Origin: Akkermansiaceae bacterium | Lineage (GTDB): Bacteria > Verrucomicrobiota > Verrucomicrobiia > Verrucomicrobiales > Akkermansiaceae | Length of the DNA stretch: 64,000 nt | Direction: 5' to 3' | Assembly: GCA_024233115.1 (NCBI GenBank) | Contig: JACKQB010000001.1 | Coordinates: forward strand, 372,001-436,000 | In this document: one piece after another, positions 52,530 to 62,110 of the stretch | How positions within the stretch are numbered: the stretch's first letter is position 1 | How the letters are laid out: every line of letters begins with the position of its first letter | The notes under the pieces: model-generated | Databases searched by the model: none | What the model saw: only the letters and a program-made list of their open reading frames with translations | What the model was told of the DNA's origin: nothing | Translations under genes and position numbers: made by a program

Positions 52530-55500
52530 ATGAATCCAGATAGAGCTACACTCAACTTTCTCAACAGTTTCCCGGAAAAAGCGCGCACCCGCGGCGAAGC
52601 TCTGCAAGAAGAGGGTGCCGTTACCCAGATTTTCGGTAACCACCTCTTTATCCAGGGCCGGGTTGAGGATTCCACCGGCACCTACCGCACCAGTCTGCGT
52701 CTTCAAGGGAACCGCTGGTTTGGTAGCAGCACCGCTGAGGACGAGATTGTAGCCGGTGCCTGTATGTATGCCACCATGATGGAGCGCATGCACCGCGGCG
52801 AGGACCTGCCGGAGAGTCCAAACGAATTTGACGACACCCCCATCATCGATGTGATCGAGGAAAAGCTGGGACGTGAACTCGACGACCGGGAGGCCGACTT
52901 TGTCAACAAACTCGAGAAGCGCTACCGCCGCTACGTCATAGAAGGGGAGATTCACGACCACGACCTCGTCCGTCTCAACCCACGTTGGGAAATCGTCAGC
53001 TATGAGCCCCTTGAACTCTGGCCGATGCCCCCGGGCGATATTCTCGAGTTTTGGAACTACATCGCCTACGCATTCTATAAAAAGAAACTTCCCTACGCGG
53101 AATTCCTCAATGCCATCACCGACCTTGAGGCGGTGCAGAAGAAAATGCACGAGTGGGAGCGCGAGCGGGAGGTGGCAGCCTGGTATGACCGTATCGAGAG
53201 TGTCAACGAACGTCCGCCGATCGATAAACCCATTTACGTCAAGTTCCGTCTGCTATCCACCATCAACGAGGCACGCGTGGAGTTCTACGAGGGCCAGGCT
53301 GAAGGTGGCGAGTGGTTGCCGCTGCGTGAAAAAGGGGACATCGACCGCTTTCTTGCGCTGTTTGATGATTCCGCCCTGCGGATGGACGCATCCAGCCAGC
53401 TGATTTGGGACCAGTTCCTGACCTTCTACCAAAAAGAAGGTGACGCCCGCATCGATCTCGATAGCGAGGCGTCCTGCCAGTTCATGAACCGCATCTTCCG
53501 CCAGCCCGCGCTGAAAGGATATGTGGTGAACCTCGATGAACGCGAATTCAGGGTGGTTAAAAAACCCCTCCGGTGGATCTGTGAGGATGACCCCTACGTG
53601 CCTAACTGTTTTGCCCTGCAACTGGTCACCTCCGCCGGTGAGCACGTCACCCACTCTGTGCGCCTGCTGCCCGGACGGGAGGTCCTTTACCAGTCGGACG
53701 AAACCGTTTTCCCCGGTCCGCCACGCTGGTTGACAGAGACCGATATCCAGCCACGCTACCACATCCCCAAGGATGTCATCGACAGCTTGGAGGGCGTTGA
53801 ATTTCTTCGTAAAATAGGATCCAGCCTGCCTCATTCACTGCGTAAGCGGGTAATCGACCTGGACCTCTATCCTCGCTTCAAGATGAAGATCGAGCAGGGG
53901 CTTACCGCCGCCGAAACCGAGCACCTCGTCATCGATGTCCGTGCTTTGGAGAAAAAGGAACGCCGCGAGGAAAAACGCGTCAAGGACGAGTGGGAACTGG
54001 TCGAGCAGAAACCCGTCAAAGGAAAGCAGCTCCTCCGTTTCGCCCGCGAAGAACTCTATCCGGTCCCCGGCCTGCTGGCCCAGATGGGCTTGACCTACGA
54101 TGAGAAGCTCGATGCCTTCAAGGCCCGGATCACCAAACTTTTCCCCGAGAAATTCTCGGAGTGGGCCAAGGCCCTTCCCGAGTCCCTGGTCGCCGAGATG
54201 GACGGCAAGCTGCAAACGCTGTTAGCCGACCCCGTGACTGCCGCCATTCGCTTTGAGGTGGTGAACCAGGAAATCGACTGGTTTGACCTCCGGATCGTCA
54301 TCGATGTCGAGGGTGTCACCCTCACGAATGCCCAGATCCGGTCGCTCGTTGCTGCCCGCGGTGGCTACGTCCGCATGGACGACGGTGGCTGGATGCGCTT
54401 GGAGATCAAGCTCGATGCCGACCAGCGCGATGCGGTGACCCGGCTCGGCCTGGACCCCTTCGACCTCACCGGCGAGACCCACCGGATGCACGCTCTCCAG
54501 CTTGCCGATCCGAAGGCGGCCGAAGTCTTCGATCCGAAAGCCTGGAAGCGCATCAAGGACCGTGCCCGCGACATTCAGATCGAAGTGACCCCGGCGGTGC
54601 CCAAGAACCTCAGGGCGGAATTGCGTCCCTACCAGGTGGATGGTTTCCATTTCCTTGCCTACCTTGCAACCAACCGCTTTGGTGGTCTGCTGGCGGATGA
54701 CATGGGTCTTGGTAAAACCATCCAGTCGATCACTTACCTCCTCTGGCTTCGTGATGAGGAAAGGAAGGAAAAAGGTGCCAAAGGCCGGATTGCACCGGCT
54801 CTCGTGGTTTGTCCCAAGTCGGTTATCGATGTCTGGCATTCCGAGACTGAGAAATTTGCTCCCGAGCTCCGCGTCAAGATCCTGCGCACCCGCGATGATC
54901 TCGATCTCAAGGTGCTGGAAAGCGAGGTCGATATCTTTGTCCTTAACTACGCCCAGCTCCGCCTCTGCGGGGAAGAGCTCGCCAAGGTCAAGTGGCTCAC
55001 CACCATCCTGGATGAGGGGCAACAGATCAAAAACCCGGACTCGAAAGCCGCCAAGGCTGCACGCGACCTCAACTCGAAGAATCGACTCGTCCTCACCGGT
55101 ACTCCTATCGAGAACCGCCTGATGGATATGTGGTCGCTGATGTCGTTTGCCATGCCCGGTGTGCTCGGCAGCCGTGCCTACTTCAAAAAACGCTTTGATA
55201 AACGCAAGGACCCGAGTGCCCAGAGCCGCCTCGCCTCGCGCCTTCGCCCGTTCCTCCTCCGCCGGACCAAACTCCAGGTGGCCAAGGACCTGCCGCCAAG
55301 AACCGAGGAGGAAGTCTTCGCAGAAATGGAAGGCGTCCAGGCCGAGATGTACAAAGCCGAGCTGAAACGTATCCAGAAGGCGTTGTTAGGATTCGATTCG
55401 GATGAAGCGGTGAAGAAAAACTCCTTTGCCATCCTGCAAGGCTTGATGCGCCTGCGCCAGATCTGCTGCCACCCTGGCCTGATCGATCCGAAGTTCCTCA

Positions 55501-56174
55501 AGGAGGAAAGTGCCAAGATGAACGCACTCTTCTATCTGCTCGACCAGCTGCGCGAGGAGGGTCACAAGGTGCTTGTTTTCTCCCAGTTTGTTTCCATGCT
55601 CGATATCATCAAGGCTCGCCTCGAGGTCGAGAGCCGTCCGTTCCACTATCTAACGGGACAGACCAAGGACCGCAAGGGGGTGATCGAAAGTTTCCAGACC
55701 ACCAAGGACGCATCCGTCTTTATGCTGTCACTCAAGGCAGGTGGTGCCGGTCTGAACCTGACATCCGCATCCTACGTCATCCTCTACGATCCGTGGTGGA
55801 ACCCCGCTGTGGAAAACCAGGCGATCGACCGGACACACCGTATTGGCCAGAAAAACAAAGTCATCGCCTACCGCTTGCTGACCCGTGAAACGGTCGAGGA
55901 GAAAATCCGTATCCTGCAGCACCAGAAGACCCAGCTGGTTACCAATGTGTTAGGTGACGAAGGCTTTGCCAGCAGTCTGGCCATGGATGACCTCGCCTTT
56001 ATTCTTGGTGCCAACGGTTTCGAGGAAGATATGGAGGAGCCGGAAAAAAAGGCGCCACGTAAGGCTGCTAGAAAGAAGTCTTCGACCGAACTCATCGATG
56101 TGACACCGGCCGACGATGCCCCTGCCGCAAAGAAAGCCGCTAAAAAAGCCGCCAAGAAAACGGGTAAGAAGTAG
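52530..56174 (+). CDS. SNF2-family helicase with degenerate SWIM region and lysine-rich tail
   Basis: This is a 1214-aa DEAD-like ATPase. The SNF2 core has motif I LADDMGLGKT, motif II LDEGQQIKN (DEGQ in place of DEAH), LTGTPIENRLMDMW, and in the second lobe VFSQFVSMLDII, SLKAGGAGLNLTSASYV and DRTHRIGQ. The first 90 residues align in style with SWIM domains of bacterial SNF2 proteins, but the CxC and CxH zinc ligands are missing, so that part is probably zinc-free. The C-terminal 60 residues are rich in Lys and Ala (KKAAKKAAKKTGKK) like histone H1 tails, and would bind DNA non-specifically. The role is probably chromosome remodelling or repair. Confidence 0.9.
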   Translation: MNPDRATLNFLNSFPEKARTRGEALQEEGAVTQIFGNHLFIQGRVEDSTGTYRTSLRLQGNRWFGSSTAEDEIVAGACMYATMMERMHRGEDLPESPNEFDDTPIIDVIEEKLGRELDDREADFVNKLEKRYRRYVIEGEIHDHDLVRLNPRWEIVSYEPLELWPMPPGDILEFWNYIAYAFYKKKLPYAEFLNAITDLEAVQKKMHEWEREREVAAWYDRIESVNERPPIDKPIYVKFRLLSTINEARVEFYEGQAEGGEWLPLREKGDIDRFLALFDDSALRMDASSQLIWDQFLTFYQKEGDARIDLDSEASCQFMNRIFRQPALKGYVVNLDEREFRVVKKPLRWICEDDPYVPNCFALQLVTSAGEHVTHSVRLLPGREVLYQSDETVFPGPPRWLTETDIQPRYHIPKDVIDSLEGVEFLRKIGSSLPHSLRKRVIDLDLYPRFKMKIEQGLTAAETEHLVIDVRALEKKERREEKRVKDEWELVEQKPVKGKQLLRFAREELYPVPGLLAQMGLTYDEKLDAFKARITKLFPEKFSEWAKALPESLVAEMDGKLQTLLADPVTAAIRFEVVNQEIDWFDLRIVIDVEGVTLTNAQIRSLVAARGGYVRMDDGGWMRLEIKLDADQRDAVTRLGLDPFDLTGETHRMHALQLADPKAAEVFDPKAWKRIKDRARDIQIEVTPAVPKNLRAELRPYQVDGFHFLAYLATNRFGGLLADDMGLGKTIQSITYLLWLRDEERKEKGAKGRIAPALVVCPKSVIDVWHSETEKFAPELRVKILRTRDDLDLKVLESEVDIFVLNYAQLRLCGEELAKVKWLTTILDEGQQIKNPDSKAAKAARDLNSKNRLVLTGTPIENRLMDMWSLMSFAMPGVLGSRAYFKKRFDKRKDPSAQSRLASRLRPFLLRRTKLQVAKDLPPRTEEEVFAEMEGVQAEMYKAELKRIQKALLGFDSDEAVKKNSFAILQGLMRLRQICCHPGLIDPKFLKEESAKMNALFYLLDQLREEGHKVLVFSQFVSMLDIIKARLEVESRPFHYLTGQTKDRKGVIESFQTTKDASVFMLSLKAGGAGLNLTSASYVILYDPWWNPAVENQAIDRTHRIGQKNKVIAYRLLTRETVEEKIRILQHQKTQLVTNVLGDEGFASSLAMDDLAFILGANGFEEDMEEPEKKAPRKAARKKSSTELIDVTPADDAPAAKKAAKKAAKKTGKK

Positions 56175-56178
56175 TCAA

Positions 56179-56323
56179 GGTAGGACAAGTTGCAACGTGT
56201 CGACAGGATGTGTGCGTTCGTCATGCATGCACGGACCGGATGCCCAGGCATCCCCCCATGCAGTGGAGAACGCCTGTGGCGGCTTGCATGGCTTGTCGAC
56301 GGGTTTGCCAACTCGTCTTACTC
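56179..56323. repeat. Degenerate large inverted repeat after SNF2 gene
   Basis: The arm at 56179-56207 begins GGTAGGACAAGTTGCAACGT and pairs imperfectly with the arm at 56292-56323, with about 85 nt between. The left arm resembles the arm of the perfect hairpin at 11209. This suggests a recurring family of intergenic hairpins, here partly decayed. Confidence 0.55.
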
Positions 56324-56393
56324 TGGAACCACGGCAAGCAATGATCCTCTTTTCTGCATTTGCGTATTTCCCGAGGAAGAGTAGTGTGGCGGC

Positions 56394-56630
56394 ATGAAAG
56401 GGATCATTGTCTTCATCATCGCCGTATTCAGCGTCATTTACCTCATTAATCCAACCATGGGGGTCATTGAGTTGATTCCTGATAATTTCCCGATTATTGG
56501 TAATTTAGACGAAGCAACGGCGACGGCGGTTCTGCTTGCCTGCGCCCGCTACTTCGGCTTTGACCTGGCCAGGTTTTTTGGCCGTAGGAAAGATGAGGAG
56601 GGCAAAGGTGAAATCATCGACATCGACTAA
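56394..56630 (+). CDS. Small membrane protein, DUF1232-like
   Basis: This is a 78-aa protein with one N-terminal transmembrane helix (IIVFIIAVFSVIYLI) and the phrase NPTMGVIELIPDNFPIIGNL then DEATATAVLLACARYFG, which fits the YkvA/DUF1232 pattern. Its function is unknown. The tail is charged (GRRKDEEGKGEIIDID). It lies 62 bp before exbD on the same strand and may be in its operon. Confidence 0.7.
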   Translation: MKGIIVFIIAVFSVIYLINPTMGVIELIPDNFPIIGNLDEATATAVLLACARYFGFDLARFFGRRKDEEGKGEIIDID

Positions 56631-56691
56631 CCGGCCCACGGTGATTTTTCCCTAAGTTTTCCCGTGCGGTAGGCGTTCCAGAGTTGGAACG

Positions 56692-57147
56692 ATGAAAAAA
56701 CACCAACGACCCACCCGCGAGGATTCTCTCGCCCCGGACGAGCCAGGCCTGGATATTTCCTCACTGATCGACGTCTGCTTTCTGTTACTGATCTATTTTC
56801 TGGTCACCACCACCATTCAGCCCCGCGAGCAGGATCTGAGGACCACGGTGCCCGGCATCATCCCATCGGATCATATCCCGCCCATCCCACCCATGCTGAT
56901 CGAGCTGCGGCAGGACGGTGGCGTTGTTGTCAATCCGGGTGATGCCGCCGAGGTATTCGACGGCGATATCGACAGCCATGAGCTGCCCAACCTGCGCGAT
57001 CGCCTCGCATCCGTGGCCGCGCTGGGGCCGTCAGGAACTCCGCGTGTTTTACTCAGGGTGGATAATGAGGTGCTTCAGCAGCGCTATGTCGATGTCCTCA
57101 ATTGCCTGGCGGGGGCAGGGATCAGCGATATCGCCCTTCAGGATTGA
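56692..57147 (+). CDS. ExbD/TolR family biopolymer transport protein
   Basis: This is a 151-aa protein with a cytoplasmic N-terminus, one transmembrane helix containing the functional Asp (LDISSLIDVCFLLLIYFLV), and a periplasmic domain. ExbD/TolR proteins convert proton motive force to force on outer membrane partners. The usual ExbB/TolQ channel partner is not in this window, so this copy is an orphan that must pair elsewhere. A small inverted repeat, GTTCCA-GAG-TTGGAAC, lies just upstream of the ATG (56675-56690) and could be an operator. Confidence 0.88.
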   Translation: MKKHQRPTREDSLAPDEPGLDISSLIDVCFLLLIYFLVTTTIQPREQDLRTTVPGIIPSDHIPPIPPMLIELRQDGGVVVNPGDAAEVFDGDIDSHELPNLRDRLASVAALGPSGTPRVLLRVDNEVLQQRYVDVLNCLAGAGISDIALQD

Positions 57148-57333
57148 GGGGTAGGCCCGGAAATTAGGCCCGGCACCGGTGATGGTGGCAGGGTTGAGGC
57201 GTCTCCGGTCCATTGAAAACCTGTATTTTACGTTGTAACCACATTGATTTCTTGCAGGACGGGAAAAAATAGGCTAATGGTATGAAAAAGGAGCTTCCAT
57301 CACGTCGGAAAGTCCGTAGCCTGTCCATCAACC

Positions 57334-58020
57334 ATGAAAAATATCCCGTTCCCTTCTCGAACTCGTTTTCAACCGGCGCCCGCATTCACACTTGTAGAGA
57401 TGCTGGTGGTCATCACGATCATCACCGTTATGCTGACGATAGGAGCGCTGGGTTTGAAAAACCTGTCCAAGGCGAGCGGGGTAAGTGCCGGCCTGCCCAT
57501 TGCGGAGGCCGTCTTTGCTGAAGCCCGCGCCATAGCCGTTGGCAAGGGCACCCGCGCCCGGGTCCTGATCCACGGCACCAATGACAAGGATGATGAGCTT
57601 CACCGTGAGCGTTTTCTGCGTTACATGGCGATTGCCTACGAGGAACTCGATAATGACGGCAACGGCAATGGCAACTGGATCATCGCATCACGCGGTAGCA
57701 AGCTGCCTGATGGTGTCTATTTTTCAAAGGACCTCACGGAAAAACAAGGTTACACCCTTGAGTCACCAATGACGATTGAACTGCCGGGCAAGAGCTCAAC
57801 CAGTTGTTACTACTATGAGTTCAATGCGGAAGGCATGATTCAGCCAGCACCTGTCGGCAACGATGTGCCGCGCTTCGTAATCCGTGCCGGCACCCTGCGT
57901 CCTGGTGATACCGAGCCACAGGCCACCAGCGGCAATAAACGAAATATCGGAGGGTTTGTCATCTGGCGTAGTGGCCGGACTTCCGTGTTCCGCCATCCGG
58001 ATCAAATTGAAATTGAATAA
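57334..58020 (+). CDS. Prepilin-type protein, GspH-like (Verru_Chthon D-like)
   Basis: This is a 228-aa protein with a type IV prepilin-like leader processed before the Phe of AFTLVEMLVV and a conserved Glu at +5. The hydrophobic stretch ITIITVMLTIGALGL forms the helix, followed by a beta-rich domain (FVIRAGTLRPGDTEPQATSG). The set of three prepilin-like genes here, of different lengths, is reminiscent of the Verru_Chthon cassette proteins found in this phylum; this one would be the D-type. That family assignment is by memory and unverified. Probable function is a minor pseudopilin. Confidence 0.75.
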   Translation: MKNIPFPSRTRFQPAPAFTLVEMLVVITIITVMLTIGALGLKNLSKASGVSAGLPIAEAVFAEARAIAVGKGTRARVLIHGTNDKDDELHRERFLRYMAIAYEELDNDGNGNGNWIIASRGSKLPDGVYFSKDLTEKQGYTLESPMTIELPGKSSTSCYYYEFNAEGMIQPAPVGNDVPRFVIRAGTLRPGDTEPQATSGNKRNIGGFVIWRSGRTSVFRHPDQIEIE

Positions 58021-58098
58021 ACCAAGTCAGCCCCTTTTCCTTCCCTTTTCCCTTTCCCTCGATTGCCGCGAATTTTTCACACACATAGATCAAAACAG

Positions 58099-58938
58099 AT
58101 GAAGTATCCCAATAAAACGTATAACACCCAGTGCCAACCTAACGGAACACGCCGAAGCAGGGGTTTCACACTTGTGGAAACCGTGATCGCCATGGGTATT
58201 ATCACCATCATGGTCACCGCCTTCCTCGCCGCCTTTGGCCCTGCCGTACAAGGTATCCGCAAGTCGATGTCGGCCAAGGAAGCCAACCGTCTCGCGACTA
58301 CTCTCGAACATGAACTCAGTGTCTTAAGATACGATGAGCATAAAGACAATGGAGGCGAGTATACAACATCATTTGAAAAGGCCTATGAGTGGATCAAAAA
58401 TTCTGGAGGTTCGGATGAAAAAAAGATAGTATTACTCTATCAGTACCGCGGCAACCCAAATATAGAGCCATACGATGATGGATCTTTGAAGCCGTTAGAA
58501 GATAAAAACTTGGACATCGCGGGTAAAGATTATGTATTACAATCTGTCGTCAGGCTCCTTGGTGATGATAAGGTTCAAAAGGAGTTGGCAGCAGGCGTTG
58601 TCGAGGGAAGAGTGTTCTATGTCCGGATGACCCAGTTAGTCTTTGCCAAGAAACTTGTGGATGGAAAAGAACAAACTGCTTTAACTGTTGCTGGCGAAGA
58701 CGAAGTTCCCGGGGGCAAAGGAAAAATCATCGATCCCACCGAGCCTCGTGCGGCCACCACCACCCATGAGGACTATCCGGAAGCCGTCATCGCCTTCCAA
58801 GCTGAATTCTACGTTCTCAAGAGCAGCATTTATGCCTACGTGAACGATACCTTTACGCTCGACGATGACAACGGCGACGGGCACCCGGATGCCGCGGGCA
58901 AACCCGTTTTCACCCGGAACATGGCGATTCGCCGATAA
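58099..58938 (+). CDS. Prepilin-type protein (Verru_Chthon B-like)
   Basis: This is a 279-aa protein with a prepilin leader (GFTLVETVIAMGIITIMVTA, Glu at +5). The middle part, at about 58320-58710, is more AT-rich than the flanks and encodes a lysine- and aspartate-rich stretch (YDEHKDNGGEYTTSFEKAYE, YQYRGNPNIEPYDDGSLKPL). The end is again GC-rich (AYVNDTFTLDDDNGDGHPDA, calcium-binding-like Asp-rich loop). It lies 78 bp after the D-like gene and 63 bp before the next prepilin gene; the three are probably one operon. Role: minor pseudopilin or adhesin. Confidence 0.75.
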   Translation: MKYPNKTYNTQCQPNGTRRSRGFTLVETVIAMGIITIMVTAFLAAFGPAVQGIRKSMSAKEANRLATTLEHELSVLRYDEHKDNGGEYTTSFEKAYEWIKNSGGSDEKKIVLLYQYRGNPNIEPYDDGSLKPLEDKNLDIAGKDYVLQSVVRLLGDDKVQKELAAGVVEGRVFYVRMTQLVFAKKLVDGKEQTALTVAGEDEVPGGKGKIIDPTEPRAATTTHEDYPEAVIAFQAEFYVLKSSIYAYVNDTFTLDDDNGDGHPDAAGKPVFTRNMAIRR

Positions 58939-59001
58939 GCTGTCCCACGCATCGTCTGTCCATTCCTTTCATTATTTACCTATCCCACATTCTTTCATCT
59001 G

Positions 59002-59931
59002 ATGAAAACAAACCGATTCCCCGCCAAACGCTCCAAGTCCTCAGGATTTACCCTCATCGAACTTCTGGTTGCGATGTCCATCACCGTTGTTTTGATCGGT
59101 GTGCTGGTCTACCTTACCGCAATCTCGATGGACACCTACCGGGACAGTCGCAACGAAGTACGCGCTTCAAGGCAAGCGAAGGAGGCGCTTGAAACCATTG
59201 CCAAGGACCTGGAAAGCATGGTCTCCCGCAGGGATGGCAACACCTACGAATGGTTGTATGCAGGGGAAGAAGGGTTTTCCAACATGGGTCCCAGTGGCAA
59301 GGAGATCACCAACACCAGTCAACTGATCTTTTTTACTGGGGCAACCGACCGCTATAACGGTCAGATCGGTGTCAATGGTGTGGACAATGGTGGTGATGTT
59401 TCCTGTGTCAGCTACCGTCTTGTTTATCGCGACCAGATTGGCGACACCAACGATGATAAATTTGCCGTGTTCTCGTTCTACCGTCATCTGGTAGACCCCG
59501 ATGACGCGTTCGAACTCCTCGCGGTGAATGATTTGGAATCCGCCTACTCGACAAAATTCAATGATGGTGACGCCCTGACGGCAAACAATTTCCTGGTTGA
59601 GAATATTTATGAATTCACCTTGACCTTCCTGGTGGAATACACCCCATCCGGGTCTAACACTACAAAGATTGAACGTGTTTCACTGCGTCAGAATGGTAAG
59701 GACAACTACACGGAGTTTCGTTTGAAAGGTAACAAGATCCAGGCTACGGGTCCTGGTGCTGGTGTTATAGCGATTGAAAACGGAGTAATCGTCGGTGCGG
59801 AGGTCAGTATCACCGTGCTGACCGACCGGGGGATTACCCTGGCCAAGAATGTGTCACCGGAGATTTGGGAAAGGGAAAGGAAAAAGCATAGCTACCACTA
59901 CACCAAGACCATCACCACACCCCGCCCCTAG
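59002..59931 (+). CDS. Prepilin-type protein, PilW/GspJ-like (Verru_Chthon C-like)
   Basis: This is a 309-aa protein with a prepilin leader (GFTLIELLVAMSITVVLIGV). The rest resembles PilW/GspJ-type minor pilins in layout, with a long first helix and a beta-rich globular domain (DVSCVSYRLVYRDQIGDTND, FAVFSFYRHLVDPDDAFELL). It contains the only Cys of the globular part, so no disulfide is expected. It is third in the prepilin gene set. A hairpin repeat begins 9 bp after its stop. Confidence 0.75.
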   Translation: MKTNRFPAKRSKSSGFTLIELLVAMSITVVLIGVLVYLTAISMDTYRDSRNEVRASRQAKEALETIAKDLESMVSRRDGNTYEWLYAGEEGFSNMGPSGKEITNTSQLIFFTGATDRYNGQIGVNGVDNGGDVSCVSYRLVYRDQIGDTNDDKFAVFSFYRHLVDPDDAFELLAVNDLESAYSTKFNDGDALTANNFLVENIYEFTLTFLVEYTPSGSNTTKIERVSLRQNGKDNYTEFRLKGNKIQATGPGAGVIAIENGVIVGAEVSITVLTDRGITLAKNVSPEIWERERKKHSYHYTKTITTPRP

Positions 59932-59939
59932 GTGATCAA

Positions 59940-60003
59940 ATGCGGACGGCTTGCCTTCGCTTTGTGGTTGGCGAGCCGGCTCAGGAGAAAGCGGAGGCAA
60001 TGC
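59940..60003. repeat. Dispersed hairpin repeat, full copy
   Basis: TTGCCTTCGCTTT at 59951-59963 pairs with AAAGCGGAGGCAA at 59988-60000 (12 of 13 plus one G-T pair). The loop contains the perfect palindrome GAGCCGGCTC at 59973-59982. The left flank TGCGGACGGC matches the copy after nuoC at 1960. The element sits between convergent genes and could act as a terminator. Confidence 0.7.
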
Positions 60004-60088
60004 ACGATATCTTATCAGCCCGACGGAGGAGGGCTGCAAGTCAGCATGGCGTGAGTGGCGAACGCAACCCTCAGCACTCCATAGCCCA

Positions 60089-61699
60089 TTACGGCTGTTG
60101 CTGTGTGAAGCTGTCGCTCCGGCTGTTGTTGCCGGGCTCCTGGTCTGTTTCCGTCGTTTGCACCGATGAGCTTACCGAGACAGAATCACCGCCAAAGGGG
60201 AGCATCACAGGCACGGGAAATGTCTGGATTTGTCCAGGTGCCAGACTGCTGATATTGATCGTCTGGGTTCCCGTGGGGGAGGTAATACGGACGGGGCTGT
60301 TGATCAGCGTTTCAGTCCCCTGGTTTTGCACGGTCACCAGGACCTGTGGCAAGCCGGTTGGTTGGCTGGGCATCACAAGAACCTGGCTGGTAATGGCGGC
60401 ATCGTAAATTCCCGGGGTGCCGTACTCCATGACGCGGTCCATGGCGAGTATGCCGCTGCCGTAGGCTATGTCGTATCCCGGGTAGCCCGCGTCGTTGGTA
60501 ACCGACAATACCAGGTCGGCAGCCTGCCTGGCCGTCATGGTGGGATACTGTGACATGGTGGCGGCAATGGCACCGCTGATAAAGGGCGCACTCGCAGAGG
60601 TTCCGGAAAACGATGTGAGCTGTGCGTCACCCCACGCCGCATTCACCTGATAGCCCGGTGCAACAACATTGAGCGACTTGCCGCTGTTGGAAAAATCGAG
60701 ATGCTTACCATTGGCCTCGACGGCACCTACGGCGATGACACCATCATAGGCGGCCGGGTAGGCAATGGCCTCCAGTCCCTCGTTGCCTGATGACGCCACG
60801 ATCACGGCACCTCGTTGCTGGGCGTATTCGACAGCCTCCTGGACCACGGAGCTGTTGCCGTAGGACCCCATTGAGATATTGATGATTTTCGCCCCGGCAT
60901 CAGCCGCTTCAAGAATACCTTGGGCGAGGGTAAATGAATCCGAAGTGCCCAGGGCATCGGTAATGCGGATGGAAAGGATATCAGAGGCGGGTGCCACACC
61001 GGGTGTGAGAGGATGGTCGCCTGAAATAATGGACGCCACCGCAGTGCCGTGTCCAAGCTGCTCGCTACCGTTGAGAAGTTCAGTGAGCGCCAGGAAAAAC
61101 AGGCTGCCATTTCCTCCGTTCAGTGCCATGTGGTCGTTCACCCCGGAGTCAAGGACGGCAACGAGGATGCCCTTGCCCCAGGCCGAGTTGTCACCGTCGA
61201 TTCCAAGCCAGGCCAGGGCATTGCCCCCAAAACCAGCCGCCCCTGCCTGGGCCTGCGCATCGGGTGGAGTCGGGATGCTGACGAGGTAGTTGTAAGCGAG
61301 TTCAGCGTCGTCCATGTCGCTGAGGTCGGATGCGCTGTCGAAGCCGAACCTTACCGCGAGCAGCTGGTCTGACTTGCCAAGCAGCCGCAGCCCGCGTCTT
61401 TCAAGGCTGGCGAGGAACCTCCGGTAGGCGGCATCGTTTTTAAAGCGCGCAATACGCTCGTTGGCGATGGCGAATGGCGGTGTCTCGTCATTGATGTTGT
61501 TGCCATCCGTGCGCCGGGCCGACCGGGTGAGGGGTTTGTTCTCGGGCAAGGATGACGGCCGTGTTTGCACACCCGGGTGCTGCCCGGTGTTGTTGCTGAC
61601 AGCCGGAGGTGCCGCGGTCTGGGTCAGATAATATCCCGCGACCACTGCCAGTAAAAAAAGCAGGGGGAAGATAGACATTGTGCGCGGTAGTCGGGGCAT
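60089..61699 (-). CDS. Membrane-anchored subtilisin-family (S8) serine protease
   Basis: This is a 536-aa protein with an N-terminal hydrophobic anchor or signal (MSIFPLLFLLAVVAGYYLT), a propeptide-like region and a subtilase domain. The catalytic residues are Asp184 (AVLDSGVN), His217 (LGHGTAVASI) and Ser368 (GTSASAPF), with the oxyanion Asn306 in SSGNEG. All are intact. The C-terminal part after about residue 430 looks like a CARDB/Ig-like domain (VLVTVQNQGTETLINSPVRI). It is secreted or envelope attached. An ATG at 61678 is an alternative start. It converges on the prepilin genes; no functional link is implied. Confidence 0.92.
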   Translation of the reverse strand: MPRLPRTMSIFPLLFLLAVVAGYYLTQTAAPPAVSNNTGQHPGVQTRPSSLPENKPLTRSARRTDGNNINDETPPFAIANERIARFKNDAAYRRFLASLERRGLRLLGKSDQLLAVRFGFDSASDLSDMDDAELAYNYLVSIPTPPDAQAQAGAAGFGGNALAWLGIDGDNSAWGKGILVAVLDSGVNDHMALNGGNGSLFFLALTELLNGSEQLGHGTAVASIISGDHPLTPGVAPASDILSIRITDALGTSDSFTLAQGILEAADAGAKIINISMGSYGNSSVVQEAVEYAQQRGAVIVASSGNEGLEAIAYPAAYDGVIAVGAVEANGKHLDFSNSGKSLNVVAPGYQVNAAWGDAQLTSFSGTSASAPFISGAIAATMSQYPTMTARQAADLVLSVTNDAGYPGYDIAYGSGILAMDRVMEYGTPGIYDAAITSQVLVMPSQPTGLPQVLVTVQNQGTETLINSPVRITSPTGTQTINISSLAPGQIQTFPVPVMLPFGGDSVSVSSSVQTTETDQEPGNNSRSDSFTQQQP

Positions 61700-62110
61700 G
61701 GGGATATGGGAAAGTGGTAAATAGAGCAGCTAGGGATAGAGCAGCCAGGGAAGGAGCTTCGGGAGAATAAACACCAGCGGCGGGATTTGGGTGTGTTTTC
61801 TCTCCACAAAAAGCGATACCGGTCACATTACATTGTCTTTGCGATGCTGCCTACGGAAAAATTTCCCTCTGTCCAGTGGTGAAAATGGAGGCAGGGTGAG
61901 CCGTTTCCACGCTCTGGTAGTGGGGTGATGGATCGGCAGCCTAATCCTCAGCAGCCATTGATCTATAATGGATGAGGGACGGCAAAATTTTCGGCCTGGC
62001 ACAAATAATAGTGGCCATGGTGTTTGGTTTCTGGTAGAAACGCAGCTTACTTAGCCACGAATAAATCGGGCCGAGAATATGAATACCAACAACAATACCA
62101 ACAACAGCAT
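61700..62110. other. Intergenic region with two short tandem repeats
   Basis: I see no gene. Two direct repeats are present: ATAGAGCAGCTAGGG/ATAGAGCAGCCAGGG at 61721-61750, and ATACCAACAACA twice at 62083-62106 directly before the lipoprotein gene. The second fills the space where a ribosome-binding site would be expected. Confidence 0.6.
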
